A stretch of 64,000 nt of DNA from Mycolicibacterium rutilum (GTDB lineage Bacteria > Actinomycetota > Actinomycetes > Mycobacteriales > Mycobacteriaceae): the NCBI RefSeq assembly GCF_900108565.1, contig NZ_LT629971.1, positions 4,712,001-4,776,000 of the forward strand. The letters are read 5' to 3'. Both the position numbers and the translations under genes were made by a program. This document shows, piece by piece, positions 26,038 through 35,288 of the stretch; position 1 is the first letter of the stretch, and the number at the start of each line of letters is the position of its first letter. A model generated the notes under the pieces. That model was not told the origin of the DNA. It saw only the letters and a program-made list of their open reading frames with translations, and did no database searches.

Positions 26038-26561
26038 CGCCGGCCCACCTCGGCGGCCGGATCCGGCCGTTCGACGATCTCGAAGTACGTTGGCAGCGCC
26101 GCCGTCCCGCCCAGCCGCAGCATCCGCACCAACGGTCGTTCGCGCAGCGCCAGCGTGTCGCGCACCGCGTCGTTGTGGAAGCGACGGGCCAGCACCACCC
26201 GCGCCTCGGAGTCGGCGAGTTCGGACACCAGCGCCAACGGCACCGACGCGGGATCGACCACCGCCAACGCCGCCGACAGCTCGTTCTCGGCGGCCTCGCG
26301 CCCGGACCGCGACGCGCCCTCGGCCGCGTCGGCAAGCGCGGCCAGTCGTCTGCCCTCCGGCGAACCGCCGTAGGCGTCCGCGGCGACCGCCCGCGCGACC
26401 ACCGCCCGGCGGGCCAGCGCGCCGTCGAGCGCCTGCCACGAGAGGTCGTAGCGCACGTGCAGCCGGTCGAGCCGGTTGGCGGTCTCCAGCGCCCAGCCGG
26501 CGACCGCCAGGATGATCACCACCAGCACCGCCAGCGCGATCACCACGATCCAGGTGATCAC
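26034..26561 (-). CDS. LemA-like membrane-anchored protein
   Basis: A 175-residue protein with one N-terminal membrane helix (about 3-24) and a long helical domain. NRLDRLHVRYDLSWQALDGALARRAVVARAVA and HNDAVRDTLALRERPLVRML...YFEIVERP follow the pattern of LemA-type proteins (W..ID..L.RR..L...LV; YN..V). The function of the family is poorly known. The GTG start overlaps the pimA stop and its own stop overlaps the Nudix start, so it is tightly coupled into the PIM operon. Confidence 0.7.
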   Translation of the reverse strand: MITWIVVIALAVLVVIILAVAGWALETANRLDRLHVRYDLSWQALDGALARRAVVARAVAADAYGGSPEGRRLAALADAAEGASRSGREAAENELSAALAVVDPASVPLALVSELADSEARVVLARRFHNDAVRDTLALRERPLVRMLRLGGTAALPTYFEIVERPDPAAEVGRR

Positions 26562-27724
26562 CGGACCCCTCCGGTCGCCTTCCTGGCGCGGCCGCCGTCG
26601 CTGCCGGCCACCCTGACCTTGGTGCCGGCGCCGCTGACGGTCTCGTAGACCCGCATGATCTGGCGGGCGACCACCGACCAGTCGTAGCGCTGAACCGCCT
26701 CGCGGGCGGCGTCGACGTACCGCTGCCGCAGCGCGGCGTCGTCGAGCACCGCGATCAGCCCGTCGGCCAGCGCCGCATCGTCGTCGACGGGGAACAGCCG
26801 GCCGGCCACCCCGTCGTCGAGCACCCGCCGGAACGCGTCGAGGTCGCTGGCCACCACCGCGGTGCCTGCGGCCATCGCCTCGACGAGCACGATGCCGAAA
26901 CTCTCGCCGCCGGTGTGTGGGGCGCAGTAGACGTCCGCGCTGCGCATCGCCGAGGCCTTCTGCGCGTCGTCGACCTGGCCCAGGAACCGCAGGTGGCGCG
27001 CGAGATCGCCGGCGCTCTCGCGCAGGTCGTCCTCGTCGCCGCGGCCGACGACGAGGATCTCGATGTCGGAAAACCGCTCGACGAGCCGAGGCAGCGCGCG
27101 CAGCAGCACGGCCATGCCCTTGCGCGGTTCGTCGTAGCGGCCCAAGAACAGCACCGACTTGCCCGCGCGTGGATATCCGTCGAGCAGCGGGGCCGACGCG
27201 AACGAGTCGACGTCCACGCCGTTGGGGATCTCGACGGCGTCGCTGCCGAGGGCCTCCATCTGCCAGCGCCGCGCCAGGTCCGACACCGCGATGCGGCCGA
27301 CGATCTTCTCGTGCATCGGGCGCAGGATCGGCTCGAACACGGTGAGCGTCAACGACTTTGTGGTCGACGTGTGGAACGTCGCGACGATCGGGCCCTCGGC
27401 GATGTTGAGCGCCAGCATCGACAGGCTCGGCGCGTTGGGCTCGTGCAGATGCAGCACGTCGAAGTCACCGTCGGCCAGCCACCGCTTCACCAGCCGGTGC
27501 GTCGCGGGCCCGAACCGCAGGCGCGCGACCGACCCGTTGTACGGGATCGGCACCGCCTTGCCGCCGGAGACGACGTAGGACGGCAGGTCGGCGCCCGGCG
27601 ACGACGGCGCCAGCACGCTGACGTGGTGGCCACGGTCGTGCATGACCTGCGCCAGCTGCAGCACGTGCGACTGCACGCCGCCGTGGACGTCGAACGAATA
27701 CGGGCAGACCATGCCGATTCTCAC
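26558..27724 (-). CDS. pimA: Phosphatidylinositol mannosyltransferase PimA
   Basis: Cytoplasmic-face GT4 enzyme that adds the first mannose from GDP-mannose to phosphatidylinositol. The GTG at 27724 gives 388 residues: VRIGMVCPYSFDVHGGVQSHV (Gly-rich acceptor loop), LHLHEPNAPSLS with the catalytic-region His, FLGRYDEPRKGMAVLLRA, and the nucleotide-sugar end APHTGGESFGIVLVEAMAAGTAV. A Lys/Arg-rich tail follows. The start overlaps the patA stop as GTGA. Confidence 0.97.
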   Translation of the reverse strand: MRIGMVCPYSFDVHGGVQSHVLQLAQVMHDRGHHVSVLAPSSPGADLPSYVVSGGKAVPIPYNGSVARLRFGPATHRLVKRWLADGDFDVLHLHEPNAPSLSMLALNIAEGPIVATFHTSTTKSLTLTVFEPILRPMHEKIVGRIAVSDLARRWQMEALGSDAVEIPNGVDVDSFASAPLLDGYPRAGKSVLFLGRYDEPRKGMAVLLRALPRLVERFSDIEILVVGRGDEDDLRESAGDLARHLRFLGQVDDAQKASAMRSADVYCAPHTGGESFGIVLVEAMAAGTAVVASDLDAFRRVLDDGVAGRLFPVDDDAALADGLIAVLDDAALRQRYVDAAREAVQRYDWSVVARQIMRVYETVSGAGTKVRVAGSDGGRARKATGGVR

Positions 27725-28659
27725 GGGCTGGCCTCCAGCCGGGCCCGCCGCTCGGCGGGCAGGTCGGCGATCCACTGCGGTTGCATCATGTGCCAGTCGG
27801 CCGGATGCGCGGCGATGTTGCGGGCGAACCGGTCGGCCAGCGCCTGCGTGATCGCGGTGACGTCGCGCGACGAGGTGTCGATCTCGGGGTACACCCGCAT
27901 GCCCCAGCCGCCGGGCTTGAACCAGCAGTGCACGGGGAACAGCGCCGCGCCGGTCTCGATCGCGAGCTTGGCCGACCCCGCGGGCATCCGGGTGGGCTCG
28001 CCGAAGAAGTCGACCTGGACGCCGTTGCGGCTCAGGTCCCGATCGGCCATCAGGCACACCGGGCGGTTGTCGCGCAGCCGCTCGGCGAGCACCTCGAACG
28101 GCGGGCGCTCACCGCCGGTCAGCGGGACGATCTCGAAGCCCAGCCCTTCGCGGTAGGCGACGAACCGGTTGTACAGCGACTCGGGCTTGAGCCGTTCGGC
28201 GACGGTGGTGAAGGTGCCGTAGTTCTGCGCCAGCCACACCCCGGCCATGTCCCAGTTCCCGCTGTGCGGCAACGCCAGCACCGCGCCGCGGCCGGCGTCG
28301 AGCGCTCCCCACAGCAGCTCGATGTCGTCGACGACCAGCTCGCGGCCGATCGCGGCATGGTCCATCGTCGGCAGCCGGAACGCCTCGCGCCAGTACCGGG
28401 CATACGACGCCAGCGACGCGCGCATCAACCCGTCGGGCACCCGCTCGGGCGGCACGCCGATGACGCGGGCCAGGTTCTTGCGCAGCTGGGCGGGCCCGCC
28501 ACCGCGCGCGGCGTAGTGGACTCCGGCGTCAAAAGCGTTGCGGGCGAAGAACTCCGGCACCGCACGGACGACCCGCCACCCGGCGGCGTACCCCCAGTCC
28601 GCCAGCCGGCCACCCACCGGGTTGGCACTGGCCGTCGGTCCCGAGGGGGTGGTCGTCAC
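27721..28659 (-). CDS. patA: Phosphatidylinositol mannoside acyltransferase
   Basis: Transfers a fatty acyl chain to the mannose of PIM1/PIM2. The 312 residues belong to the LpxL/HtrB-like acyltransferases: the catalytic HX4D is seen in LPHSGNWDMAGVW, and other family segments are GGERPPFEVLAERLRDNRPVCLMADRDLS and FFGEPTRMPAGSAKLA. GTG 28659 overlaps the pgsA1 stop. Role assigned from family plus position next to pimA. Confidence 0.94.
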   Translation of the reverse strand: MTTTPSGPTASANPVGGRLADWGYAAGWRVVRAVPEFFARNAFDAGVHYAARGGGPAQLRKNLARVIGVPPERVPDGLMRASLASYARYWREAFRLPTMDHAAIGRELVVDDIELLWGALDAGRGAVLALPHSGNWDMAGVWLAQNYGTFTTVAERLKPESLYNRFVAYREGLGFEIVPLTGGERPPFEVLAERLRDNRPVCLMADRDLSRNGVQVDFFGEPTRMPAGSAKLAIETGAALFPVHCWFKPGGWGMRVYPEIDTSSRDVTAITQALADRFARNIAAHPADWHMMQPQWIADLPAERRARLEASP

Positions 28660-29333
28660 GGCTCCGTCGCCTCCGGTGTGTCCCCGCCTGCGGTGGCGGC
28701 GTCGGGTTTGACCAGCTTGTCCATCGCACCCGGCGAGGTGCGCACGCTGTGCACCCGCTGGCCCAGCGTCACCAGGCTGGTCACCGCGAGCACCCACATG
28801 CCGATGTGCAGCAGCCACTCCACCCCGAACAGACCGGACAGCCCCGCCGCGACGAGCACGATGATCAGCCGTTCGGGCCGCTCGATCAGGCCGCCCTCCG
28901 CCGACAGTCCGCTGGCCTCGGCGCGGGCCTTGATGTAGGAGATGACCTGCGAGGTGACCAGGCAGATCGCGGTCGCGACCACCAGCGACGTGCTCTGCAA
29001 CCCGAAGGCGGCCCACCACAGCAGCCCGCAGAAGATCGCGCCGTCGCTGATCCGGTCACAGGTGGCGTCGAGCACGGCGCCGAACCGGGTGCCGCCGCCG
29101 CGCTGGCGGGCCATCGCCCCGTCGAGCATGTCGGCGAGCACGAAGATCCACACCGCGAACGATCCCCACCACAGCTGGCCGATGGGATACAGCGTGAGCG
29201 CGCTGAGCACCGAACCCGCGGTCCCCAGGATCGTGATGCTGTCGGGGGTGAAACCGGCGCGCAGCGCGCCCTTGGCGATCGGCGTGCTGATCTTCTCGTA
29301 GGCCGCCCGAGTCATCAGATAGAAGTTGCTCAC
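28656..29333 (-). CDS. pgsA1: Phosphatidylinositol phosphate synthase
   Basis: CDP-alcohol phosphotransferase that makes the phosphatidylinositol phosphate precursor of PIMs from CDP-diacylglycerol and inositol phosphate. The 225-residue protein has the full signature in DMLDGAMARQRGGG and FGAVLDATCDRISDG (DX2DGX2AR...GX3DX3D) and about six membrane helices. GTG 29333 (VSNFYLMTRAAYEKI) overlaps the HIT gene stop as GTGA; an upstream ATG would overlap further. Confidence 0.96.
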   Translation of the reverse strand: MSNFYLMTRAAYEKISTPIAKGALRAGFTPDSITILGTAGSVLSALTLYPIGQLWWGSFAVWIFVLADMLDGAMARQRGGGTRFGAVLDATCDRISDGAIFCGLLWWAAFGLQSTSLVVATAICLVTSQVISYIKARAEASGLSAEGGLIERPERLIIVLVAAGLSGLFGVEWLLHIGMWVLAVTSLVTLGQRVHSVRTSPGAMDKLVKPDAATAGGDTPEATEP

Positions 29334-29902
29334 TGCTGGTTGGCCCATTCCGTCGCCAGTAGTTCGCGGGTCTCCCGCAGCAGTTGCGGCACCACTTTCG
29401 AGCCGCCGATGATCGTGATGAAGTTCGCGTCGCCGCTCCACCGCGGCACGACGTGCATGTGCAGGTGCTCGGCCAACGACCCGCCCGCCGACTTGCCGAG
29501 GTTGAGCCCGACATTGAACCCGTGCGGCCGCGACACCGACTTGATCACCCGAATCATCTTCTGGGTGAACGCGATCAGCTCGTAGCTCTCGTCGGGAGTG
29601 AGGTCTTCGAGTTCGGATACCCGCCGGTAGGGCACCACCATCGAGTGGCCCGGGTTGTACGGGTAGAGGTTGAGCACGACGTAGACCGACTCGCCGCGCG
29701 CGACGACCAGACCGTCCTCGTCGGACATCGTCGGGATGTCGGTGAACGGCTCCTTGGACCCGGCCGAGCCGCCCTTCATCGGCGCCTCGGCGATATAGGT
29801 CATCCGGTGCGGGGTCCACAACCGCTGCAGGTGGTCGGGGTCACCGACACCGCGGTCGATGATGGTCTGCTCGTCGCGCGGACTCTGCTCCTCGGCGCTC
29901 AC
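29330..29902 (-). CDS. HIT-family protein (Ap4A phosphorylase type)
   Basis: A 190-residue nucleotide-binding protein with the HIT motif in EHLHMHVVPRW (HxHxHxx) and GFNVGLNLGKSAGGS. The M. tuberculosis homologue Rv2613c, in the same position, has been described as a diadenosine tetraphosphate phosphorylase. Ap4A is a by-product of aminoacyl-tRNA synthetases, so the link to thrS, whose stop overlaps this GTG start, makes biochemical sense. Confidence 0.92.
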   Translation of the reverse strand: MSAEEQSPRDEQTIIDRGVGDPDHLQRLWTPHRMTYIAEAPMKGGSAGSKEPFTDIPTMSDEDGLVVARGESVYVVLNLYPYNPGHSMVVPYRRVSELEDLTPDESYELIAFTQKMIRVIKSVSRPHGFNVGLNLGKSAGGSLAEHLHMHVVPRWSGDANFITIIGGSKVVPQLLRETRELLATEWANQQ

Positions 29903-31953
29903 TTCGATGTGTCCACCTCGAACAGTTCGGCGGTCGGGGTCGCGTTCTGCCGGTCCGCGATCCAGTCGACGATGGCCGCGACCGCGGCGTCGCGGGGCAC
30001 GCCGTTGATCTGCGTGCGGTCCCCGAAGCGGAAGCTGACGGCGCCGGCCTCGACGTCGCGGTCCCCCGCGACCAACATGAACGGCACCTTCTGGTTGGTG
30101 TGGTTGACGATCTTCTTGGCCATCCGGTCGTCGCTGGCGTCGACCTCGGCGCGGACCCCCTGCATCTTCAGTTGCGCCGCAAGGCCGTTGAGGTACGGCA
30201 CGTGATCGTCGGATACCGGGATCCCGACCACCTGCACCGGGGCCAGCCACGCCGGGAACGCGCCCGCGTAGTGCTCGGTGAGGATGCCGAAGAACCGCTC
30301 GATCGACCCGAACAGCGCGCGGTGGATCATCACCGGCCGCTGCCGCGAACCGTCGGCGGCGGTGTACTCCAGCTCGAAGCGCTCGGGGAAGTTGAAGTCG
30401 AGCTGGATCGTCGACATCTGCCAGCTGCGGCCCAGCGCGTCTTTGACCTGAACCGAGATCTTCGGGCCGTAGAACGCCGCGCCGCCCGGGTCGGGCACCA
30501 GATCCAGCCCGGAAGCGGCGCCCACCTCGGCCAGCACGCTGGTGGCCTCGTCCCACAGCTCGTCGGAGCCGACGAACTTCTTCGGGTCCTTGGTCGAGAG
30601 CTCGAGATAGAAGTCGGTCAGCCCGTAGTCGGCGAGCAGGTCGAGGATGAAGCGCAGCAGCGAGGTCAGCTCGTCGCGCATCTGCTCGCGGGTGCAGTAG
30701 ATGTGCGAGTCGTCCATCGTCAGCCCGCGGACCCGGGTCAGCCCGTGCACGACGCCGGACAGCTCGTAGCGGTACACCGTGCCGAACTCGAAGAGCCGCA
30801 ACGGAAGTTCGCGGTACGACCGTCCGCGCGAGCGGAAGATCAGGCAGTGCATCGGGCAGTTCATCGGCTTGAGGTAGTAGTCCTGGCCGGGTTTGCGCAC
30901 GCTGCCGTCGGGGTTGAGCTCGGCGTCGAGGTGCATCGGCGGGAACATGCCGTCGCTGTACCAGTCGAGGTGCCCGGAGATCTTGAACAGCTCGGCCTTG
31001 GTGATGTGCGGGCTGTTGACGAACTGGTAGCCGGCCTCGATGTGCTTGCGCCGCGAGTAGTCCTCCAGCTCGCGGCGGATGATGCCACCCTTGGGATGGA
31101 AAACCGCCAGACCCGAACCGATTTCGTCGGGGAAGCTAAACAGGTCGAGCTCGGCGCCGAGCTTGCGGTGGTCGCGGCGCTGGGCCTCCTCGATGAACTC
31201 GAGGTGCTTGTCGAGCGCCTCCTGCGACTCCCACGCGGTGCCGTAGACACGCTGCATGCTCGCGTTGTCCTGGTTGCCGCGCCAGTAGGCGGCCGAACTG
31301 CGGGTCAGCTTGAACGCAGGGATGTACTTCGTCGTGGGAATGTGCGGCCCGCGGCACAGGTCGCCCCACTCCCGTTCGCGGGTACGGGGATTGAGGTTGT
31401 CGTAGGCGGTCAGCTCGTCACCGCCGACCTCCATCACGTCGGGGTCGCCGGACTTGTCGTCGACGAGCTCGAGCTTGTAGGGCTCGTTGGCCAGTTCCTC
31501 GCGGGCCTGGTCCTTGGACTCGTAGACCCGCCGCGAGAACAGCTGGCCCTCTTTGACGATCTGGCGCATGCGCTTCTCGAGCGCCTCGAGATCCTCAGGC
31601 GTGAAGGCGCGTTCGACGTCGAAGTCGTAGTAGAAGCCGTCGGTGATCGGCGGCCCGATGCCGAGCTTGGCCTCCGGGAACAGGTCCTGCACGGCCTGCG
31701 CGAGCACGTGGGCGGTGGAGTGCCGGATGACGCTGCGGCCGTCGTCGCTGTCGGCGGGCACGGGCGTCACCTCGACGTCGGCGTCGGGCACCCACGACAG
31801 GTCGCGCAGCCGGCCCTCGGCGTCGCGCACGACGACGATCGCGTCGGGGGCGCCCCGGCTCGGCAGCCCCGCCTCGCGCACCGCCTCCCCCGCGGTGGTC
31901 CCGGCAGCGACCCGGATCGGGGCTGCTGGGGTGGGGTTTGCGGCGGCGCTCAT
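29899..31953 (-). CDS. thrS: Threonyl-tRNA synthetase
   Basis: Class II synthetase, 684 residues from the ATG at 31953, which has GGGAG upstream; an ATG at 31968 is an alternative. Domains in order: TGS (about 1-65), editing domain with HSTAHVLAQAVQ and the GPPITDGFYYDF region, the catalytic core with zinc Cys in MNCPMHCLIF, motif 2 TRVRGLTMDDSHIYC, motif 3 MIHRALFGSIERFFGIL, and the anticodon-binding domain from about residue 575. First gene of the tightly overlapped PIM operon. Confidence 0.98.
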   Translation of the reverse strand: MSAAANPTPAAPIRVAAGTTAGEAVREAGLPSRGAPDAIVVVRDAEGRLRDLSWVPDADVEVTPVPADSDDGRSVIRHSTAHVLAQAVQDLFPEAKLGIGPPITDGFYYDFDVERAFTPEDLEALEKRMRQIVKEGQLFSRRVYESKDQAREELANEPYKLELVDDKSGDPDVMEVGGDELTAYDNLNPRTREREWGDLCRGPHIPTTKYIPAFKLTRSSAAYWRGNQDNASMQRVYGTAWESQEALDKHLEFIEEAQRRDHRKLGAELDLFSFPDEIGSGLAVFHPKGGIIRRELEDYSRRKHIEAGYQFVNSPHITKAELFKISGHLDWYSDGMFPPMHLDAELNPDGSVRKPGQDYYLKPMNCPMHCLIFRSRGRSYRELPLRLFEFGTVYRYELSGVVHGLTRVRGLTMDDSHIYCTREQMRDELTSLLRFILDLLADYGLTDFYLELSTKDPKKFVGSDELWDEATSVLAEVGAASGLDLVPDPGGAAFYGPKISVQVKDALGRSWQMSTIQLDFNFPERFELEYTAADGSRQRPVMIHRALFGSIERFFGILTEHYAGAFPAWLAPVQVVGIPVSDDHVPYLNGLAAQLKMQGVRAEVDASDDRMAKKIVNHTNQKVPFMLVAGDRDVEAGAVSFRFGDRTQINGVPRDAAVAAIVDWIADRQNATPTAELFEVDTSK

Positions 31954-32016
31954 CGGTGACTCTCCCATTTCACTGTCAACGGACTCAAGACGCGACCATG
32001 CTATCGGTGCCGGTGG

Positions 32017-32436
32017 TCAGGACCCGAAGCCAATAGGGCTCTTCAACAACTCGTGCTCGATGCCGACGAGCTTGCCGAAGAAGCCGAGCGCGCCGAGCAG
32101 CCACAGCGAGCCCAGCACGACGGCCGCGGTGAAGACCGCCCCGAGCACCTGCACCCACAGGCCCTGCTCCTTGAACCAGGCCATCGCCTTGTCGTAGCGC
32201 TCGCGGACCCAGCCCAGCAGGCGTCGGGCCCAGTCGAACTCGGTGGCCAGGATGCCCAGCCCGACGAACACGATGGCCCAGCCGGGGCCGGGGTACGGGA
32301 TCGCGAGGATGCCGGCGGCCAGCACGACCAGCCCGATGACGCCGACCGCGATGCGGTAGCCGAACTCGAGCCGGGGCCGTTCACGCAGCTTGTCGCGCCA
32401 GCGGGCCCAGCGCCGTTTGACGTCGGTGAGGCTCAC
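32017..32436 (-). CDS. PGPGW-motif membrane protein (TIGR02611 type)
   Basis: A 139-residue protein with the signature IPYPGPGWAIVFVGLGILATEFDWARRLL between two membrane helices (about 28-48 and 52-66) and a third hydrophobic stretch (about 95-120). The family is of unknown function. Its start overlaps the stop of the thioesterase gene by 4 bases. 63 bases separate it from thrS. Confidence 0.85.
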   Translation of the reverse strand: MSLTDVKRRWARWRDKLRERPRLEFGYRIAVGVIGLVVLAAGILAIPYPGPGWAIVFVGLGILATEFDWARRLLGWVRERYDKAMAWFKEQGLWVQVLGAVFTAAVVLGSLWLLGALGFFGKLVGIEHELLKSPIGFGS

Positions 32437-33056
32437 GGCTGCCCCGGCTTGAGCTTGACGAACAACGCGTGGGCTTCGGCGACCGTCGTCTCACCGTCGA
32501 ACACCCGCCCGGAGACGAAGATCTTTCGGCCCTCGATGCCGTCGACACCGGCGTCGACGCGGTACTCGGTCTCGATGCGCGCGATGCTGCGGTAGTCGAC
32601 GTGCAGGAACGCGGTGCGCTGCGCGCCGCTGCCGCTGAGCTTGAAGGCGGTGTAGCCGAGCAGCGCGTCGAACAGCTGCGCCACCGACCCGCCGTGCGCG
32701 GCGCCGTTGCGTCCGAGGTGGAAGCGGCGGAACTGGGCGGTGCCGGCGACCCGCAGATCATCGGTGATGTGCACGTCGAGCGGGATCGCCAGCAGGTTGC
32801 CGCGGCCGGGCAGATCCATCCGCCGGCCCGACGGCGACGACCACTCGTCGGCGTAGTACGGCGCCAGCAGTTGGGACACCTTGTCGACGAGGTCGGCCGC
32901 CTCCGAGATCACGTCGTCGGGCGCGTCGGCGGCGCGGGCGTGGTCCTGCAGTGTGCGGATCGCGTCGATGAACCGGCCGTAGTCCGGCCCACCCTGCTTC
33001 GTCGGTTCGGGCGGGTTGAACCCGCCGCCGGGATGCGCCGCCTCACGTGTGCCCAC
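32433..33056 (-). CDS. PaaI-like hotdog thioesterase
   Basis: The 207-residue protein has the 4HBT core in FHLGRNGAAHGGSVAQLFDALLGYTA, with the HGG motif, and IARIETEYRVDAGVDGIEGRKIFVSGRV. It is expected to hydrolyse an acyl-CoA or aryl-CoA. The first 75 residues are an extra helical region. Same strand as the aldo/keto reductase 21 bases upstream, and overlapping the next gene downstream. Confidence 0.85.
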   Translation of the reverse strand: MGTREAAHPGGGFNPPEPTKQGGPDYGRFIDAIRTLQDHARAADAPDDVISEAADLVDKVSQLLAPYYADEWSSPSGRRMDLPGRGNLLAIPLDVHITDDLRVAGTAQFRRFHLGRNGAAHGGSVAQLFDALLGYTAFKLSGSGAQRTAFLHVDYRSIARIETEYRVDAGVDGIEGRKIFVSGRVFDGETTVAEAHALFVKLKPGQP

Positions 33057-33077
33057 CCGACCACCGTATTGCCTAAC

Positions 33078-33941
33078 TCACTGGTCGGCGGATCCGGCTT
33101 TGCTCAGCGTCTCGAATTCGTCGTCGGACAGCTCGATGCCGGCGGCGGCGACGTTCTCCTCGAGGTGGGCGACCTTCGACGTGCCCGGGATCGGCAGCAT
33201 GACCGGCGAGCGTTTGAGCAGCCAGGCCAGCGCCAACTGGGACGCCGACGCGTCGTGGTCGGCGGCGATGCGCTGCAACGGCCCGTCCGGCGCGGCCAGC
33301 GGCCCGGCCGCCAGCGGGAACCACGGGATGAACCCGATGCCCTGGGCCTCACAGGCTTCCAGCAGCGGTTCAGCGGTGCGGACGGTGACGTTGTACATGT
33401 TCTGCACCGACACGATCGGCGCGACCTTCTGCGCGGCCTCGAGCTGTTCGACGTTGATCTCCGACAGGCCGATGTGGCGGATCTTGCCTTCCTGCTGCAG
33501 CTTGAGCAGTTCGCCGATCTGGTCCTCGGCGGGGAACTTCGCGTCGATGCGGTGCAGCTGGAACAGGTCGATGGTGTCGACGCCGAGCCGGCGCAGGCTC
33601 ATCTCGCACTCCTGGCGCAGGTATTCGGGGAACCCGAGGGGCGTCCACTCGTCGGGTCCGGTGCGTAGCAGCCCGGCCTTGGTCGCCACGACGACGCCGT
33701 CGTACGGGTGCAGCGCCTCGCGGATCAGCTCCTCGGACACGAACGGCCCGTAGGAGTCGGCGGTGTCGATGAAGTTGACCCCGAGGTCGACGGCGCGGCG
33801 CAGCACGCGCAAGCACTCGTCGCGGTCCCGCGGCGGGCCCCAGACACCTTTACCGGTCAGCCGCATCGCGCCGTAGCCGAGGCGGTTGACGGTCAGGTCG
33901 CCGAGTGTGAAGGAGCCGGAGGCGTCTGCGGGGGTGGTCAT
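33078..33941 (-). CDS. Aldo/keto reductase
   Basis: NADPH-dependent oxidoreductase of 287 residues with the AKR tetrad visible: Asp and Tyr in NFIDTADSYG, Lys in VVVATKAGLL, His in DLFQLHRIDAKF. The C-terminal cofactor segment PVMLPIPGTSKVAHLEENV is present. The longer frame upstream overlaps the divergent DUF1990 gene and is rejected. The substrate is unknown. Confidence 0.93.
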   Translation of the reverse strand: MTTPADASGSFTLGDLTVNRLGYGAMRLTGKGVWGPPRDRDECLRVLRRAVDLGVNFIDTADSYGPFVSEELIREALHPYDGVVVATKAGLLRTGPDEWTPLGFPEYLRQECEMSLRRLGVDTIDLFQLHRIDAKFPAEDQIGELLKLQQEGKIRHIGLSEINVEQLEAAQKVAPIVSVQNMYNVTVRTAEPLLEACEAQGIGFIPWFPLAAGPLAAPDGPLQRIAADHDASASQLALAWLLKRSPVMLPIPGTSKVAHLEENVAAAGIELSDDEFETLSKAGSADQ

Positions 33942-33977
33942 GGTGTGACCGTACGCCGGTGATGCCATGGTTTCGGA

Positions 33978-34475
33978 GTGAGACTGAGCGACCTCGCCGC
34001 GCTGCCGCTGACCTACCGAGAGGTGGGCGGCACCGCAGGCACGCTGCCGAGCGGCTACCACCATGTGCACAAGACCGCGGTGATCGGGCGCGGTCGCGCC
34101 CGTTTCGAGGAAGCCGCGACGGCGGGCATGCGGTGGGGCATGCTGCGCGGGGCGGGCATCCGGGTCGAGCCGACGGCGGCGGTCGCCTCCGTCGGCGCCG
34201 AGGTGATCGTGCATCTGGGGCCGATCGCGGCGCCGTGCCGGGTGGTCTACGTGGTCGACGAGCCCGACCGCCGGGGGTTCGCGTACGGCACGCTGCCCGG
34301 GCACGCCGAATCCGGCGAGGAGCTGTTCCTGGTGACCTACGACGCGGCGACCGAGGAGGTGTCGGCGGTGGTGACGGCGTTCTCCCGCCACGCCACCTGG
34401 TGGAGCCGGCTGGGCGCGCCGGTGACGTCGTTCGTGCAGCGGGTCGTCACCGACCGCTACCTGCGAGCGCTGTGA
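33978..34475 (+). CDS. DUF1990 family protein
   Basis: A 165-residue protein from a GTG at 33978. Typical segments are GYHHVHKTAVIGRGRARFEEAA, YVVDEPDRRGFAYGTLPGHAESGEELF and AFSRHATWWSRLGAPV, the signature of the DUF1990 family, whose role is unknown. Only 36 bases separate it from the divergent aldo/keto reductase. Confidence 0.85.
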   Translation: MRLSDLAALPLTYREVGGTAGTLPSGYHHVHKTAVIGRGRARFEEAATAGMRWGMLRGAGIRVEPTAAVASVGAEVIVHLGPIAAPCRVVYVVDEPDRRGFAYGTLPGHAESGEELFLVTYDAATEEVSAVVTAFSRHATWWSRLGAPVTSFVQRVVTDRYLRAL

Positions 34476-34570
34476 GACGACGCGCATACGTGTAGGTACG
34501 GTGTGCGATCCGCTGCTCGACAGGCAGGTTCAGCGCGTAATCTTGGGCGACTGAGCGAAGGATTTTCTGG

Positions 34571-35278
34571 ATGGTTATTGCCAAGGAACCCGACGAGCGC
34601 GAGGCTGCACATCTGCGTATCGCGGAGTTGGTGCGCGGGCTGTACAGCCGCACCGACGCAGACACCGTCATCGCGGAGTTGGCCGAGCATGCGGCCGTCG
34701 AGATTCCCGGCGCGCAGTACGCCGGCATCACGGTGACCCGTAAGTCGAAAACCGTCGAGACACCGGCGGCCACGCACCTGTACCCGATGCTGCTGGACAA
34801 GATCCAGCAACGCCATCAGGAGGGTCCGTGCCTGACCGCGGCGTGGGAGGAAAAAGTCGTCTACGTCGCCGACCTCGAGTCCGATGACCGGTTCCCGCGG
34901 TACCGCGAAGATGCCTTGGCCGAGACGCCGATCCGCTCGATCATGGCGTTTCAGTTGTTCATGGAGAACGAGTCGATGGGTGCACTCAACGTCTACTCCG
35001 AACAGCCGCACGCTTTCACCGACGAGTCGCGGATCATCGGTCAGGTGTTCGCGGCGCACTCCTCGGTGGCGTGGAACGCCGCCCGCCGCGACGAACAGTT
35101 CAAGCGGGCGTTGGCCAGCCGCGACATCATCGGCCAGGCCAAGGGCATGATCATGGAACGCTACGGTGTCGATGCGGTGCAGGCATTCGACCTGCTGCGC
35201 AAGCTGTCTCAGGACTCCAACGTGCCGCTGATCAAGATTGCGTCCGACGTGATCGAGAAGACGCGCACACCGGGTTAG
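34571..35278 (+). CDS. GAF-ANTAR antitermination regulator
   Basis: A 235-residue protein: GAF sensor domain (about 20-165) and ANTAR RNA-binding domain (about 175-230; SRDIIGQAKGMIMERYGVDAVQAFDLLRK). ANTAR proteins bind paired hairpins in leader RNA and prevent termination. The signal sensed is unknown. No kinase is adjacent. The 95-base upstream gap has no clear hairpin pair. Confidence 0.93.
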   Translation: MVIAKEPDEREAAHLRIAELVRGLYSRTDADTVIAELAEHAAVEIPGAQYAGITVTRKSKTVETPAATHLYPMLLDKIQQRHQEGPCLTAAWEEKVVYVADLESDDRFPRYREDALAETPIRSIMAFQLFMENESMGALNVYSEQPHAFTDESRIIGQVFAAHSSVAWNAARRDEQFKRALASRDIIGQAKGMIMERYGVDAVQAFDLLRKLSQDSNVPLIKIASDVIEKTRTPG

Positions 35279-35288
35279 ACCTGGCTTC

